From Psychroflexus lacisalsi (GTDB lineage: Bacteria > Bacteroidota > Bacteroidia > Flavobacteriales > Flavobacteriaceae): a stretch of DNA of 64,000 nucleotides. Location of the stretch: contig NZ_JAIQYZ010000001.1 of the NCBI RefSeq assembly GCF_020164495.1, positions 1 through 64,000 of the forward strand, in the 5' to 3' direction. Position 1 is the stretch's first letter; the number at the start of each line of letters is the position of its first letter. Below, one piece after another: positions 51,214 to 60,267 of the stretch. A program made the position numbers and the translations under genes. The notes below the pieces were generated by a model. The model worked only from the letters and a program-made list of their open reading frames with translations. It was not told the origin of the DNA and made no database searches.

Positions 51214-51241
51214 GAAAAAGTAGTTATGAAACTACTTTTTC
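51214..51241 (-). terminator. hairpin overlapping the stop of the 29-residue gene
   Basis: GAAAAAGTAGTT and AACTACTTTTTC (12 bp perfect) enclose ATGA. On the minus strand it follows and includes the stop codon; the A/T ends supply the U-rich tail. Confidence 0.6.
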
Positions 51242-51321
51242 TTGTGACGGTTAGCTCTACTTCTCTTTTTTCTTTTGTGAGTAGCTACCTTATGTCTTTT
51301 TCTCTTCTTACCGCTTGGCAT
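51232..51321 (-). CDS. 29-residue basic ribosome-associated protein, mS38/COX24-like
   Basis: A complete tiny gene: ATG at 51321, TAG at 51232-51234. The product MPSGKKRKRHKVATHKRKKR followed by SRANRHKKK is almost all Lys, Arg and His. This is the pattern of the AURKAIP1/COX24 family, whose mitochondrial members (mS38) sit in the small ribosomal subunit, and Bacteroidota carry such short genes beside HU. It lies between HU (28 bases upstream) and the rng leader. Easily missed because of its length. Confidence 0.82.
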   Translation of the reverse strand: MPSGKKRKRHKVATHKRKKRSRANRHKKK

Positions 51322-51348
51322 AGGCTTGTTTTTTATAGATTATTAAAT

Positions 51349-51639
51349 TTATTTTACTTCAACGTTGTGTTTTACTCCTTCCACAAATATTTTTGCAGGT
51401 TTAAATGCTGGAATATTGTGAGCAGGAATCTTAATCGTAGTATTCTTTGAGATATTTCTACCCGTTTTTTCTGCTCTAGTTTTTACGATAAAGCTACCAA
51501 AACCTCTTAGATATACATTATCTCCACCTTCTAAAGAATTCTTTACCTCATCCATAAAGGTTTCTACAGTAGCTTGAACTTCATTTTTCTCTAAACCGAG
51601 TTTCTCTGAAATGTTAGCTACAATATCTGCTTTCGTCAT
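51349..51639 (-). CDS. HU-family DNA-binding protein
   Basis: 96 residues. N-terminal helices (TKADIVANISEKLGLEKNEVQATVETFMDEVKNSLEGGDNVYLRGFGSF) and the beta arm (AEKTGRNISKNTTIKIPAHNIPAFKPAK) are characteristic; the family is HU/IHF, and the sequence has the R-N-I-x-K-N-T-T form found in Bacteroidota. Bends and compacts DNA. A TATATTTG promoter element lies upstream. It is transcribed toward the 29-residue gene and rng. Confidence 0.93.
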   Translation of the reverse strand: MTKADIVANISEKLGLEKNEVQATVETFMDEVKNSLEGGDNVYLRGFGSFIVKTRAEKTGRNISKNTTIKIPAHNIPAFKPAKIFVEGVKHNVEVK

Positions 51640-51688
51640 AATTCAAAAATATTTGTTCAGGATTAATCTTAGATTTTTTTTGAGTTTG

Positions 51689-51696
51689 CAAATATA
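51689..51696 (-). promoter_or_regulatory. promoter -7 element of HU
   Basis: On the minus strand TATATTTG matches TAnnTTTG, 50 bases before the HU start; the mutY gene starts divergently 78 bases further. Confidence 0.5.
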
Positions 51697-51773
51697 AGTA
51701 ATTAATCCGCAATAAATAAATACAATGCTCTAAATAGTAGGCGGATATGAATTATACTTGCAAAAAACTTGAA

Positions 51774-52844
51774 ATGAATTTCTCTAAACGTCTTCTAGAC
51801 TGGTACAAGATAGAACATAGAGATTTACCCTGGAGACATACCAATGATCCTTATGTCATTTGGCTAAGTGAAATCATATTACAGCAAACTCAGGTCAAGC
51901 AGGGCTTACCGTACTTCAAAAAGTTTGTATCAAAATTTCCAACCGTCCATGATCTTGCAAATGCCAGCGAAGATGAGGTTTTGAAATTGTGGCAAGGACT
52001 GGGGTATTATTCAAGAGCAAGAAATCTTCATCATACGGCCCGATTTGTTAGTAAAACCTTAAATGGAGAATTTCCAAATAATTTCAATGAGCTTAAGACT
52101 TTAAAAGGAGTTGGAGATTATACTGCTGCTGCCATAGCTTCTTTTGCTTTCGATGAACCTGTAGCAGTGGTTGATGGCAATGTACAACGTGTGCTTTCCA
52201 GATATTTGGGCATAAATACGCCCATCAATTCTACTGAAGGCATAAAAGAATTTAAAACCAAAGCACAGAAGTTGATCGATATATCAAATCCTTCAGTTTA
52301 CAATCAGGCGATCATGGAGTTTGGTGCATTGCATTGTAGGCCGAAATCTCCGAAGTGCATGTTTTGTGTTTTTCAGCAAGATTGTGTTGCTTTTCAACAA
52401 GGGCTTCAAGAGGAACTACCAGTCAAACTGAAGAAAACCAAAGTCAAAAAACGATACTTCAATTATTTGGTACTTACAGATTCAGAAGAAAACACAATCG
52501 TACAAAAAAGAAGTGGTCCAGGAATCTGGCAAGGTCTCTACGAATTTCCTCTTATCGAGTCTGAAAAAGAACAAGACGAACCTATTTCCAGTGATATAAA
52601 CGAACTGACTGGATTACCCGCTAAAAGTATAGAAGTGGTAAAGATTTATAATGACGAACCTGTCATCCATCTTTTATCCCATAGAAAAATCATGGCAACG
52701 TTTATTGAAGTGAAGATAAATGGGCCATTGTCTGGCATAAAATTTTCAAAAACCTATGAAATTCATAAAATAAAAGATTTGAGTCAACTTGCAGTGCCTG
52801 TGCTCATTCAAAATTTTATAGAATCTGAATTTTCTATGGCATAA
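51774..52844 (+). CDS. mutY: A/G-specific adenine DNA glycosylase
   Basis: 356 residues from the ATG at 51774. An earlier ATG (51747) lies upstream of a TATACTTG promoter-like element at 51753-51760 and is not favoured. The enzyme removes adenine paired with 8-oxoguanine. Catalytic Glu in LSEIILQQTQV, helix-hairpin-helix LKGVGDYTAAAIASF, catalytic Asp in VVDGNVQRVLSR, and the iron-sulfur cysteines CRPKSPKCMFCVFQQDC. The C-terminal NUDIX-like recognition domain (FNYLVLTDSEENTIVQKRSGPGIWQGLYEFPL) is present. It heads the mutY-ssb-gldE-gldD set. Confidence 0.95.
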   Translation: MNFSKRLLDWYKIEHRDLPWRHTNDPYVIWLSEIILQQTQVKQGLPYFKKFVSKFPTVHDLANASEDEVLKLWQGLGYYSRARNLHHTARFVSKTLNGEFPNNFNELKTLKGVGDYTAAAIASFAFDEPVAVVDGNVQRVLSRYLGINTPINSTEGIKEFKTKAQKLIDISNPSVYNQAIMEFGALHCRPKSPKCMFCVFQQDCVAFQQGLQEELPVKLKKTKVKKRYFNYLVLTDSEENTIVQKRSGPGIWQGLYEFPLIESEKEQDEPISSDINELTGLPAKSIEVVKIYNDEPVIHLLSHRKIMATFIEVKINGPLSGIKFSKTYEIHKIKDLSQLAVPVLIQNFIESEFSMA

Positions 52845-52877
52845 TTCTTTTTCTTACATTTACATAAATTTAAAACT

Positions 52878-53330
52878 ATGGCAGGAACACTCAACAAAGT
52901 CATGCTTATTGGTCACACAGGCGATGAAGTAAAGATGCATTATTTTGAAGGCGGAAATTGCATTGGGCGCTTTCCTTTGGCCACAAATGAAGAGTACATC
53001 AATAAAGCAACCAACGAAAAAGTAAGCAATACTGAGTGGCACAACATTGTTGTGAGAAACAAAGCCGCTGAAGTTTGCGAAAAATACCTTAAAAAAGGTG
53101 ATAAAGTATATATTGAAGGCCGTATCAAAACTCGTAAGTGGCAGGACGATAAAGGCATGGATAGATATTCTACAGAAATACAATGCCTGGAATTTACCTT
53201 CTTGACTCCCAAAGATGGAACAACTTCTGAAAGTGCGGGAAACTCCCAAGCCTCTCAATCTAAGCCTAACTCTAAACCTTCTCCAGCTCCGAAAATGGAG
53301 GAAGAGGAGGAAGATGATTTACCCTTTTAA
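52878..53330 (+). CDS. ssb: single-stranded DNA-binding protein
   Basis: 150 residues. OB-fold N-terminal domain (MAGTLNKVMLIGHTGDEVKMHYFEGGNCIGRFPLATNE..., EWHNIVVRNKAAEVCEKYLKKGDKVYIEGRIKTRKWQDDKGMDRYSTEI). A disordered P/S/Q linker and the acidic tip DDLPF, which binds partner proteins, follow. It may be a paralogue tied to mutY-linked repair, since many flavobacteria also have another ssb. Confidence 0.94.
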   Translation: MAGTLNKVMLIGHTGDEVKMHYFEGGNCIGRFPLATNEEYINKATNEKVSNTEWHNIVVRNKAAEVCEKYLKKGDKVYIEGRIKTRKWQDDKGMDRYSTEIQCLEFTFLTPKDGTTSESAGNSQASQSKPNSKPSPAPKMEEEEEDDLPF

Positions 53331-53349
53331 AACAAAAATTCTTTAAATT

Positions 53350-54693
53350 TTGGAACCCGGTCCCTCGAGTTACATCTTTTTTTCTGTATTGGAATTTTCA
53401 GATGTATTTAAAATTATCCTTTTCTTTATTCTGCTTATATCTTCTGCACTTATTTCAGGCTCTGAAGTAGCTCTGTTTTCTCTTAAACCATCAGATTTTG
53501 ATGTGAAAGAAGGAAATGTATCCAAGCAAGAGCAGATCATTATTAACCTACTGGATAAGCCAAAGAAACTATTAGCTACAATCTTGATAGCCAATAATTT
53601 TATAAACATCGCTATTGTTCTTTTGTATGCCTCCATAAGTGAGACTTTTTACGGGGATAGCACTACCTTATTTTTTGGCATAAGTCTGAAGTTTTTGATT
53701 GACGTTGGGTTGGTTACTTTCCTCATCCTGATGTTTGGTGAAATTTTACCAAAAGTATACGCCAATAGAAATAATGTTGTATTTGCACATTTTATGGCAG
53801 TGCCTCTTAGTATTTTGGACCGTCTTCTTACACCGCTCAGCCTGCCAATGCGATCTGTTACCAACCTGATACAAAATCGATTTGGAAAACAGAAAACCAA
53901 CTTAAGTGTGGATCAGTTATCCCAAGCTCTGGAGCTCACAAGCGAAGAGGATACCTCAAAAGATGAAAAGAAAATACTTCAAGGTATTGTTTCCTTTGGT
54001 AATACAGATACTAAACAAGTGATGAGACCTAGACTCGATATTTTTACGCTCAATGTAGAGCAGCCTTTTCATGAAGTTATAGAAGAAATCATGGAAAATG
54101 GTTATTCCAGAATTCCCGTTTATGAAGACAATGTAGACAACATCACAGGTATATTATACATCAAAGACTTATTACCACATCTTCAGAAGGAGAATTTTGA
54201 ATGGCAACCTCTGGTAAGAGAACCTTATTTTGTGCCAGAGAATAAAAAACTAGACGATCTCCTTGCAGATTTCCAGGAACAAAAAAACCACCTAGCCATA
54301 GTTGTAGATGAATATGGAGGAACCAGCGGTTTGATATCCCTGGAAGATATAATTGAAGAAATAGTAGGAGATATAAGTGATGAGTTTGATGATGAGGATG
54401 TGATCTATTCAAAAATTAATGAATCCACATATGTGTTTGAAGGAAAAACACCATTGAAGAATTTTTACAAAATACTAAAGCTAGAGGAACCGAAGATTGA
54501 AGAATTTGAATCCAATAAAGGAGAAGCAGAAACTCTTGCAGGTTTTGTATTGGAGTCTTCAAAAGGTTTTCCTAAGAAAAGCCAAGTTATTGCCTTTAGT
54601 AACTTCGACTTTACCGTAGAAGTACTTGATAGTAAAAGAATAGTTCAGCTAAAAGTGAAGATCAATAAGGACAAAACTTTAGATGATGCATAG
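53350..54693 (+). CDS. gldE: gliding-motility-associated protein GldE
   Basis: 447 residues with a TTG start. CNNM-type membrane domain with four helices (about 10-200; [19 protein letters not shown]), a CBS pair (about 215-335; [35 protein letters not shown] and [31 protein letters not shown]) and a CorC-type C-terminal domain. This is the HlyC/CorC ion-transport-related family; GldE in Flavobacterium assists gliding together with GldD. The reading frame overlaps gldD by 11 bases. Confidence 0.93.
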   Translation: MEPGPSSYIFFSVLEFSDVFKIILFFILLISSALISGSEVALFSLKPSDFDVKEGNVSKQEQIIINLLDKPKKLLATILIANNFINIAIVLLYASISETFYGDSTTLFFGISLKFLIDVGLVTFLILMFGEILPKVYANRNNVVFAHFMAVPLSILDRLLTPLSLPMRSVTNLIQNRFGKQKTNLSVDQLSQALELTSEEDTSKDEKKILQGIVSFGNTDTKQVMRPRLDIFTLNVEQPFHEVIEEIMENGYSRIPVYEDNVDNITGILYIKDLLPHLQKENFEWQPLVREPYFVPENKKLDDLLADFQEQKNHLAIVVDEYGGTSGLISLEDIIEEIVGDISDEFDDEDVIYSKINESTYVFEGKTPLKNFYKILKLEEPKIEEFESNKGEAETLAGFVLESSKGFPKKSQVIAFSNFDFTVEVLDSKRIVQLKVKINKDKTLDDA

Positions 54694-55243
54694 GATTTTT
54701 TTGACTTTCATATTGTTAGTTATATGCTCGTGCAGCGACTCTACACAACCCAAACCCTCTGGTTTTTTAGCTTTAGAGTACGACTTGGCTCAATATAGCA
54801 GAGTGGATCCGGATTGTCCCTTTTCTTTTGAAAAAAATGATTTTTCAGATTTAGAAAAAGATAATCCAAATCAGCCTTGTTGGCTCAACTTAAACTATTC
54901 TGGGATGAACGCCAAGATATACCTAAGCTATTCATCTGTAGAAAATAATTTAAGGGAGTTGCTTATTGATGCTCAAAAACTTCCCGAAAAGCACACCATA
55001 AAAGCAGACCTTATAGAAGCCAGCATTTATGAAAACAAAGCAAATCAGACCTTTGGAAATTTTTATAATGTGGAAGGCGATGCTGCTTCACCAGCTCAAT
55101 TCTATATCACTGATAGTACTTCTCATTTCTTGACAGGATCTTTATATTTTGAAGTAAAACCCAATTACGATTCTATACTTCCCGCCGCAAATTATCTCAA
55201 GAATGACATGAGACATTTAATGGAAACCTTGGAGTGGGAGTAA
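54683..55243 (+). CDS. gldD: gliding-motility lipoprotein GldD
   Basis: 186 residues. Lipobox CSC within VICSCSDSTQ; mature part FLALEYDLAQYSRVDPDCPFSFEKNDFSDL and WLNLNYSGMNAKIYLSYSSVENNLRELLIDAQKL. Known GldD proteins have the same two halves and are required for gliding and type IX secretion. Start codon is the first of two adjacent ATGs, overlapping the gldE end. Last gene of the operon. Confidence 0.92.
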   Translation: MMHRIFLTFILLVICSCSDSTQPKPSGFLALEYDLAQYSRVDPDCPFSFEKNDFSDLEKDNPNQPCWLNLNYSGMNAKIYLSYSSVENNLRELLIDAQKLPEKHTIKADLIEASIYENKANQTFGNFYNVEGDAASPAQFYITDSTSHFLTGSLYFEVKPNYDSILPAANYLKNDMRHLMETLEWE

Positions 55244-55263
55244 AGCCTCACCTTACTTAAAAT

Positions 55264-55306
55264 AAATCTAATTCCAGTGCTTAATAAGTGAGCTTATTTT
55301 AGATTT
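55264..55306. terminator. nested inverted repeat after gldD
   Basis: AAATCTAA/TTAGATTT (8 bp) encloses a second perfect stem AATAAG/CTTATT. It follows the gldD stop by about 20 bases, a likely terminator without a long T-run. Confidence 0.5.
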
Positions 55307-55324
55307 ACTCAAAATTTATATAAC

Positions 55325-56116
55325 ATGAAGACACCATTAGTTTATTTAGCCATTAGTGTAATTACACTGATAGGCTGTAAAAATTCAAACTCTAGCCAAG
55401 AAGAAGCTCAAAGCGAAGAAGTCGCAGAAAATTCAGAAAAGGTGAGTAGCAAATTTAATATTACCCCTATTTCCCATGCCACGGCAGTTTTTGAAATTGA
55501 CGAAACTGTTTTTTATATCGATCCTGTAGGAGGAGCAGAAGCTTTTGAAGGTCAGCCTTCACCAGACATGATTTTGGTGACAGACATTCACGGAGATCAT
55601 TTCAATATGGAAACTTTGGAAGCGGTTTCCAAACCAGAAACCAAAATTGTTGTGCCACAAGCTGTAGCTGACAAAATAGAAGGTGCACTTACCAGCCAGC
55701 TTGTTGTCTTAAAAAATGAAGAAATCAAAACGATTGACGGCTTCAACATAGAAGGTGTAGCCATGTATAATCAAGGTGACCAGGACAAGGTAAGACATGT
55801 TAAAGGAAGAGGAAACGGCTATGTCATCGAAAAAGGAGACTTGAGGGTCTACTTCTCTGGAGACACTGAAGATGTTCCTGAAATGAGAGCCTTAACCGAT
55901 ATCGACAAAGCATTTGTATGTATGAATCTTCCTTATACCATGAGTGTAGATGCAGCTGCAGACGGCGTACTAGCGTTTAAGCCAAAGGAAATCTACCCTT
56001 ATCATTACAGGGGCCAGGGCGGACTAGCCGACGTGGAGAAATTCAAATCTTTGGTCAACCAGGGTAATAAGGAGATACAAGTTAAACTACTCGACTGGTA
56101 TCCTTCTACCAAATAA
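55325..56116 (+). CDS. MBL-fold metallo-hydrolase lipoprotein, UlaG-like
   Basis: 263 residues. Lipobox LIGC, then an E/S-rich linker. The mature domain is a small metallo-beta-lactamase fold: ISHATAVFEIDETVFYIDPVGGAEAFEG, ILVTDIHGDHFNMETLE (the HxxxDH-like motif is D-I-H-G-D-H), and HVKGRGNGYVIEKGDLRVYFSGDTED with the metal-bridging Asp. This is the UlaG/YtkP-type branch. Exported copies may act on small lactones or phosphoesters; substrate unknown. Confidence 0.87.
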   Translation: MKTPLVYLAISVITLIGCKNSNSSQEEAQSEEVAENSEKVSSKFNITPISHATAVFEIDETVFYIDPVGGAEAFEGQPSPDMILVTDIHGDHFNMETLEAVSKPETKIVVPQAVADKIEGALTSQLVVLKNEEIKTIDGFNIEGVAMYNQGDQDKVRHVKGRGNGYVIEKGDLRVYFSGDTEDVPEMRALTDIDKAFVCMNLPYTMSVDAAADGVLAFKPKEIYPYHYRGQGGLADVEKFKSLVNQGNKEIQVKLLDWYPSTK

Positions 56117-56137
56117 ACCTTTTATCAACATCTTTTA

Positions 56138-56171
56138 TTTCCAGGCTTTGATATCCATCAAAGCCTGGAAA
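56138..56171 (+). terminator. strong intrinsic terminator
   Basis: 15-bp perfect arms (TTTCCAGGCTTTGAT and its complement) around ATCC, followed by GTTTT, lie 21 bases past the metallo-hydrolase stop. Confidence 0.75.
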
Positions 56172-56235
56172 GTTTTAACCCGAATTTATCAGTCGTGTCG
56201 AAGAATTAAATTCACTTTTGCAAAAAAAATAGAGT

Positions 56236-57144
56236 TTGAAACCAAATCAATTAAAGTGGGTATTTCTTGTGGCTCTAGCCTTTTTATGGGGGAGTTCGTT
56301 TATCCTCATTAAAAAAGGGCTGGTAGGATTCACGCCGCTTCAACTCACCGCACTTAGAGTATTGATTACTGGTATTTTTCTTACGTTGATAGGTTTTAAG
56401 AAAATTAAGGAAATTCAAAAAAGTCAGTGGAAATGGATTGCCATTTCGGGGTTTATAGGAACCATGCTGCCTACTTTACTATTTTCTATTGCCGAAACGG
56501 AGATCGATAGTGCTATTGCTTCCATCCTGAATTCAACTGTACCCTTGTTGGCTCTAATTACGGGGGTCTTGTTCTTTAGTAACCAATTTATTAAAAAGCA
56601 ATTTATGGGGGTCGTCATCGGGTTGGTAGGTTCTGTGCTTTTAATTCTTGCCGGAGCTTCGCTCAACCCTAATCAAAATTACTGGTTTGCGGTCTTACCG
56701 GTCATTGCCTCTCTGATGTATGCTTTTAATGCAAATATTTTAAAGTCTTATCTGGAAAGGATTTCAGCTTTAGGCATTGCCACGGGTTCGTTTTTGATTT
56801 TAATTCCTTTTGCATTTGGTATTTTAGTATTTACCGGTTTTTTTAATACTGAATTTTTAGCCCAGGAAGCGGTCCAAACCTCTCTGATTTATGTTACCGT
56901 TTTAGCTCTGATGGGTACGGCTCTTGCCAAGATTATCTTCAACCGACTCATCCAATTGTCCAATCCAGTCTTTTCTACCTCGGTCACTTATTTAATTCCA
57001 ATTGTGGCTTTGTTTTGGGGCTTTATGGATGGAGAAGAGTTTAACTGGTATCAACTCGCCGCTGGTGGCGTAATTTTATTGGGGGTGTATGTGTCCAATC
57101 GGAAGAAAAAAGAAAAGAAGAACAAGGTGCTCGAGAAAGCTTAG
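56236..57144 (+). CDS. EamA/DMT-family exporter
   Basis: 302 residues with a TTG start and ten predicted transmembrane helices formed by two EamA repeats. Markers are FLWGSSFILIKKGLVGFTPLQLTALR, VPLLALITGVLFF, and in the second half NPVFSTSVTYLIPIVALFWGFMDGEE. The C-terminus is strongly basic (NRKKKEKKNKVLEKA). The family exports metabolites such as amino acids; substrate unknown. Confidence 0.9.
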   Translation: MKPNQLKWVFLVALAFLWGSSFILIKKGLVGFTPLQLTALRVLITGIFLTLIGFKKIKEIQKSQWKWIAISGFIGTMLPTLLFSIAETEIDSAIASILNSTVPLLALITGVLFFSNQFIKKQFMGVVIGLVGSVLLILAGASLNPNQNYWFAVLPVIASLMYAFNANILKSYLERISALGIATGSFLILIPFAFGILVFTGFFNTEFLAQEAVQTSLIYVTVLALMGTALAKIIFNRLIQLSNPVFSTSVTYLIPIVALFWGFMDGEEFNWYQLAAGGVILLGVYVSNRKKKEKKNKVLEKA

Positions 57145-57250
57145 ATTGACTCAGGGTTTATTTTACCTCAAACCCTCTTTTAATTATCCATTTAAAAAAT
57201 TAGCATTACCTATTGAAGACTTTATAGAGAAGAATCTAAACTCTTTATAA

Positions 57251-59623
57251 TTAGTTATAGACATCATTATTTACAACTACAACTTCAGATACTAAATCAC
57301 CAGTGTTGGTAATTCCCTCAATAAAAAACTTAAGAGGAGAGTTGGCCGGATTATAAACTGTGAAATTCAAACTCCCATCATCATCTATTTTGCAATTTGG
57401 GATCCAGTCTATAACTCCATAGTCCTTAAAAAAATCGCCCTTATACACGTTGTATTTTGGAACGTAGAAATTTTTATTCTTAGCAAAAGTTAATGGAAAC
57501 TCAAATTGTCTGAAAGGCCCTCTTTTATTCTTGTTGACAAAATCCAAAGAAGTATAAATTTTTATAACCCCTCCAGCTCCTAAAAAGCCTTCTCCATAGC
57601 CATTCTCATTCACAACTAAATAATCGACAATATTCATATTGTAAGCGTAAAAATAATTTTGATTTACAATGAGTTGATCGTCCAGGTAAATTAATGGACT
57701 TGGGTCATTGACATTGGATCTTGCAACCCTAGGAACTATTTCAAATGATCCTGAGGTTTCCCTAGCATAATAATCAGGCAAATACGCATTGACGTAATTT
57801 GCAAAGGTCAGATTACTATTTCTCTTTGTATCATCAAAAGCATAGACCTTTGTGAAAATATCCTTCTTAAGATTTTCAATTTTAGTTTGCCTTTTTTTAG
57901 CTTTTATGAAGACTTCATCAAGCTTTTGGGTTTTATTGAGATCAATCAGGCTAAATTCTGATTTAGATATACCCTTAGGAGAGAAAGACTGATTGGTTTG
58001 CAATACTTTAAATGTATTCTCAAAATCGGGAATTTCTGAAGGATAAAATTCTGTACCTAAATCAGGCTTCCACACTTTTCCTTTTTTATTCATTGTACCA
58101 ATGCCCAGCATTTCGCTTTCTATGGGATAAAGACTAGAAACAACGAAACTATCTTGATCTTCAGATAGACTTACCTTCACTCCATTATTCTGTTCAAGAG
58201 GGTATACCACATACTCCTTTTGTCTTTTTTTATTCTGATTTGCTTTTAAAACAATACCATCTTCAAAAGCATATGTGTCAGTTACATTGTTATTAAAGAT
58301 GTCATCCCAATTATAACTGCTCCAGCCCTGAGTCAACAATAAATTGTCTAAGTCGTACTTTTTCTTAGCATCTACATTTGTAAAATAGTAGTGAGCATTT
58401 TCAACGTAGCTTTTCAGATAAGGCTGTAAGTAGGTATAAGAAATGATATTATGTTGTCTCTGATAAGATTTGGTTGTTTCTGGAAGTATGGAGACGCTTA
58501 TGTTAGTCTTATCCGTCGAGGAATGAGCTAAGTTTGATAAAGGAATACGAATTCGTGTTGAATCCTTATATGTTGTAGTAATGGGAGTACCAGGATTAAT
58601 AAAGTTAATACCTGTGTAGTGAAAAAAAATGCGCTCCAATACGGGTTTGTTATTTTCATCAAAAAGGGTAAGAATATTGATTCCAGAAAACAACTCCTCA
58701 TGATTGACTATTTTTAAAAGACTTTTTTCTTTAAAAGTAACAGGAGTAGCTTTTGCTGTTTTGCCATTATGAACGGTGAGCTTATATGACTTCCCTTTGA
58801 TATCTCTTAAAGTGCTTTGATTGGTTCTAAGCTCTACTGCTAAAAGTTTTGGAGAGTTATTGACATGAACAGAAATTCCTTTAGGCTTGATGTCGTCGAT
58901 TTCGTAATTATAGATTTTACCAAGGTGATTAACCTCTACTTTATATGTTTGATCTAAGCTAGGAGTGAACTGGAATTTACCTATCCCAAAGGCATTGGTT
59001 TGAAACGATATCAAAAGCTGATCATTAGAATCATAGACTTTGCCCTCCACATCCTGAACTCCGTAACCTTGATTATTTTTTATGATAACTCCTACACTGG
59101 TTTTAACAGAATTGACAAAGAAACCGCCCTCAGGTAAAAACTGTGCATCTAATTTTTGTATGGTTGCAGTTTTTTCAATGCTGCTTTCTTCTTCAGGATC
59201 AATGACTCTGAATGATTCTACAAAAGCATTGGGTTCATCAAAATTCCTCATCCAATTGGTATACGCCTTAAAGGTGTAGTGCCCAGAACTGAATAAGCTA
59301 TCAACAGTGAAGACATTGTTTGTAAAGCCGTTATCCACCTTTACCAGCTTACTTTTAACGACTTTATTACTGGCATCAGTAATGACACAATAAAGGTTTT
59401 TAGTTGATTCTGACGGAACTTTTGAATCTTTATCAAGAACGTAACCACTAAACCCTATCATTTCTCCTTTTATAAAGGTACTTTTATTCAAATGACAATA
59501 AGCTACCTCTCTATAAAGAGAGCTGTAATCATCGAATGATGTTATAATCTTATCTATTTTTTGTTCTTGGCCAATTAGTAGGTTGCTAATTAAAATAATC
59601 GTGATGAGTATCGCTTTTTTCAT
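57251..59623 (-). CDS. large surface protein with macroglobulin-like and TonB-plug-like parts
   Basis: 790 residues from the ATG at 59623 (a longer frame to 59653 has a poor start). Signal peptide ILITIILISNLLIGQ. The region about 40-230 resembles macroglobulin MG-type strands (HLNKSTFIKGEMIGFSGYVLDKDS, GHYTFKAYTNWMRNF). A long beta-rich middle follows. The part near residues 670-710 reads like a TonB-receptor plug (PLIYLDDQLIVNQNYF...GGVIKIYTSLDF), but no barrel follows. Such proteins are common in Bacteroidota with no known role, probably at the outer membrane. Length about 800 residues is normal. Confidence 0.78.
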   Translation of the reverse strand: MKKAILITIILISNLLIGQEQKIDKIITSFDDYSSLYREVAYCHLNKSTFIKGEMIGFSGYVLDKDSKVPSESTKNLYCVITDASNKVVKSKLVKVDNGFTNNVFTVDSLFSSGHYTFKAYTNWMRNFDEPNAFVESFRVIDPEEESSIEKTATIQKLDAQFLPEGGFFVNSVKTSVGVIIKNNQGYGVQDVEGKVYDSNDQLLISFQTNAFGIGKFQFTPSLDQTYKVEVNHLGKIYNYEIDDIKPKGISVHVNNSPKLLAVELRTNQSTLRDIKGKSYKLTVHNGKTAKATPVTFKEKSLLKIVNHEELFSGINILTLFDENNKPVLERIFFHYTGINFINPGTPITTTYKDSTRIRIPLSNLAHSSTDKTNISVSILPETTKSYQRQHNIISYTYLQPYLKSYVENAHYYFTNVDAKKKYDLDNLLLTQGWSSYNWDDIFNNNVTDTYAFEDGIVLKANQNKKRQKEYVVYPLEQNNGVKVSLSEDQDSFVVSSLYPIESEMLGIGTMNKKGKVWKPDLGTEFYPSEIPDFENTFKVLQTNQSFSPKGISKSEFSLIDLNKTQKLDEVFIKAKKRQTKIENLKKDIFTKVYAFDDTKRNSNLTFANYVNAYLPDYYARETSGSFEIVPRVARSNVNDPSPLIYLDDQLIVNQNYFYAYNMNIVDYLVVNENGYGEGFLGAGGVIKIYTSLDFVNKNKRGPFRQFEFPLTFAKNKNFYVPKYNVYKGDFFKDYGVIDWIPNCKIDDDGSLNFTVYNPANSPLKFFIEGITNTGDLVSEVVVVNNDVYN

Positions 59624-59940
59624 GGCTTTGTAGAATTTAATTAGAATAATCAACTACATCATTATGCGGTATAATAATCACAGCTTCTCAAATATATAAC
59701 ATTTTCGGATAAAAAACATTGCTGATTTACAGGTCATAGACGATAAGAATAATTAGTCTTTGGTGAGAATTCATAAAGGCCTTGACCCTGTTTTAACAGC
59801 AGTCTTTAATGAGTCACTGGTCTAGAAAATAAATTTTTTTACCAGCTTTCTAAACTTACATTTTCCAGATAATACTCTTGACTTGCGATGAATCACTATT
59901 ATTTAAAGTTCCAAAAATTAAGATGATCTGTTAATTTTAA
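59624..59940. other. 317-base intergenic region
   Basis: This region lies between the surface protein start and the small membrane protein stop. It holds a CTGTT/AACAG mini-palindrome near 59795 and otherwise AT-rich sequence; no frame or conserved element is seen. Confidence 0.5.
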
Positions 59941-60267
59941 TTAATCGAAAATTGAAATGATTATATTATTCCAATTAAGTGACCCTATGAATAAGATCAA
60001 AAACACTATAAAAGGTGCCTCACCTAGGAAAAACCATTTTATATCCTTTTTGAAATTAGGTCTTCTAATAAAACTTATAGAGTTTATTAAAGACATGATG
60101 ACAATGCCAAGGATTCCTAGAACTAGAAATAGTTTTATGTTTTTAAATAACCAATCGGTTAATACATTTCTTAAATATTCTATGGTTACGAATATTAAAA
60201 TTAATCCGAGAACGAAAGTTGAAATTAACCAAATTGAAAGTTGTTTAAGACCTGTGTTTTTGTCCAC
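59941..60267 (-). CDS. small three-helix membrane protein
   Basis: 108 residues. Three hydrophobic segments (ISTFVLGLILIFVTIEYL, IKLFLVLGILGIVIMSLI and WFFLGEAPFIVFLILFIGSL) with short charged loops. Start overlaps the end of the broken P-type ATPase gene by 23 bases, so it may once have been part of its operon. Not recognised; an open frame on the opposite strand is judged an artefact. Confidence 0.55.
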   Translation of the reverse strand: MDKNTGLKQLSIWLISTFVLGLILIFVTIEYLRNVLTDWLFKNIKLFLVLGILGIVIMSLINSISFIRRPNFKKDIKWFFLGEAPFIVFLILFIGSLNWNNIIISIFD

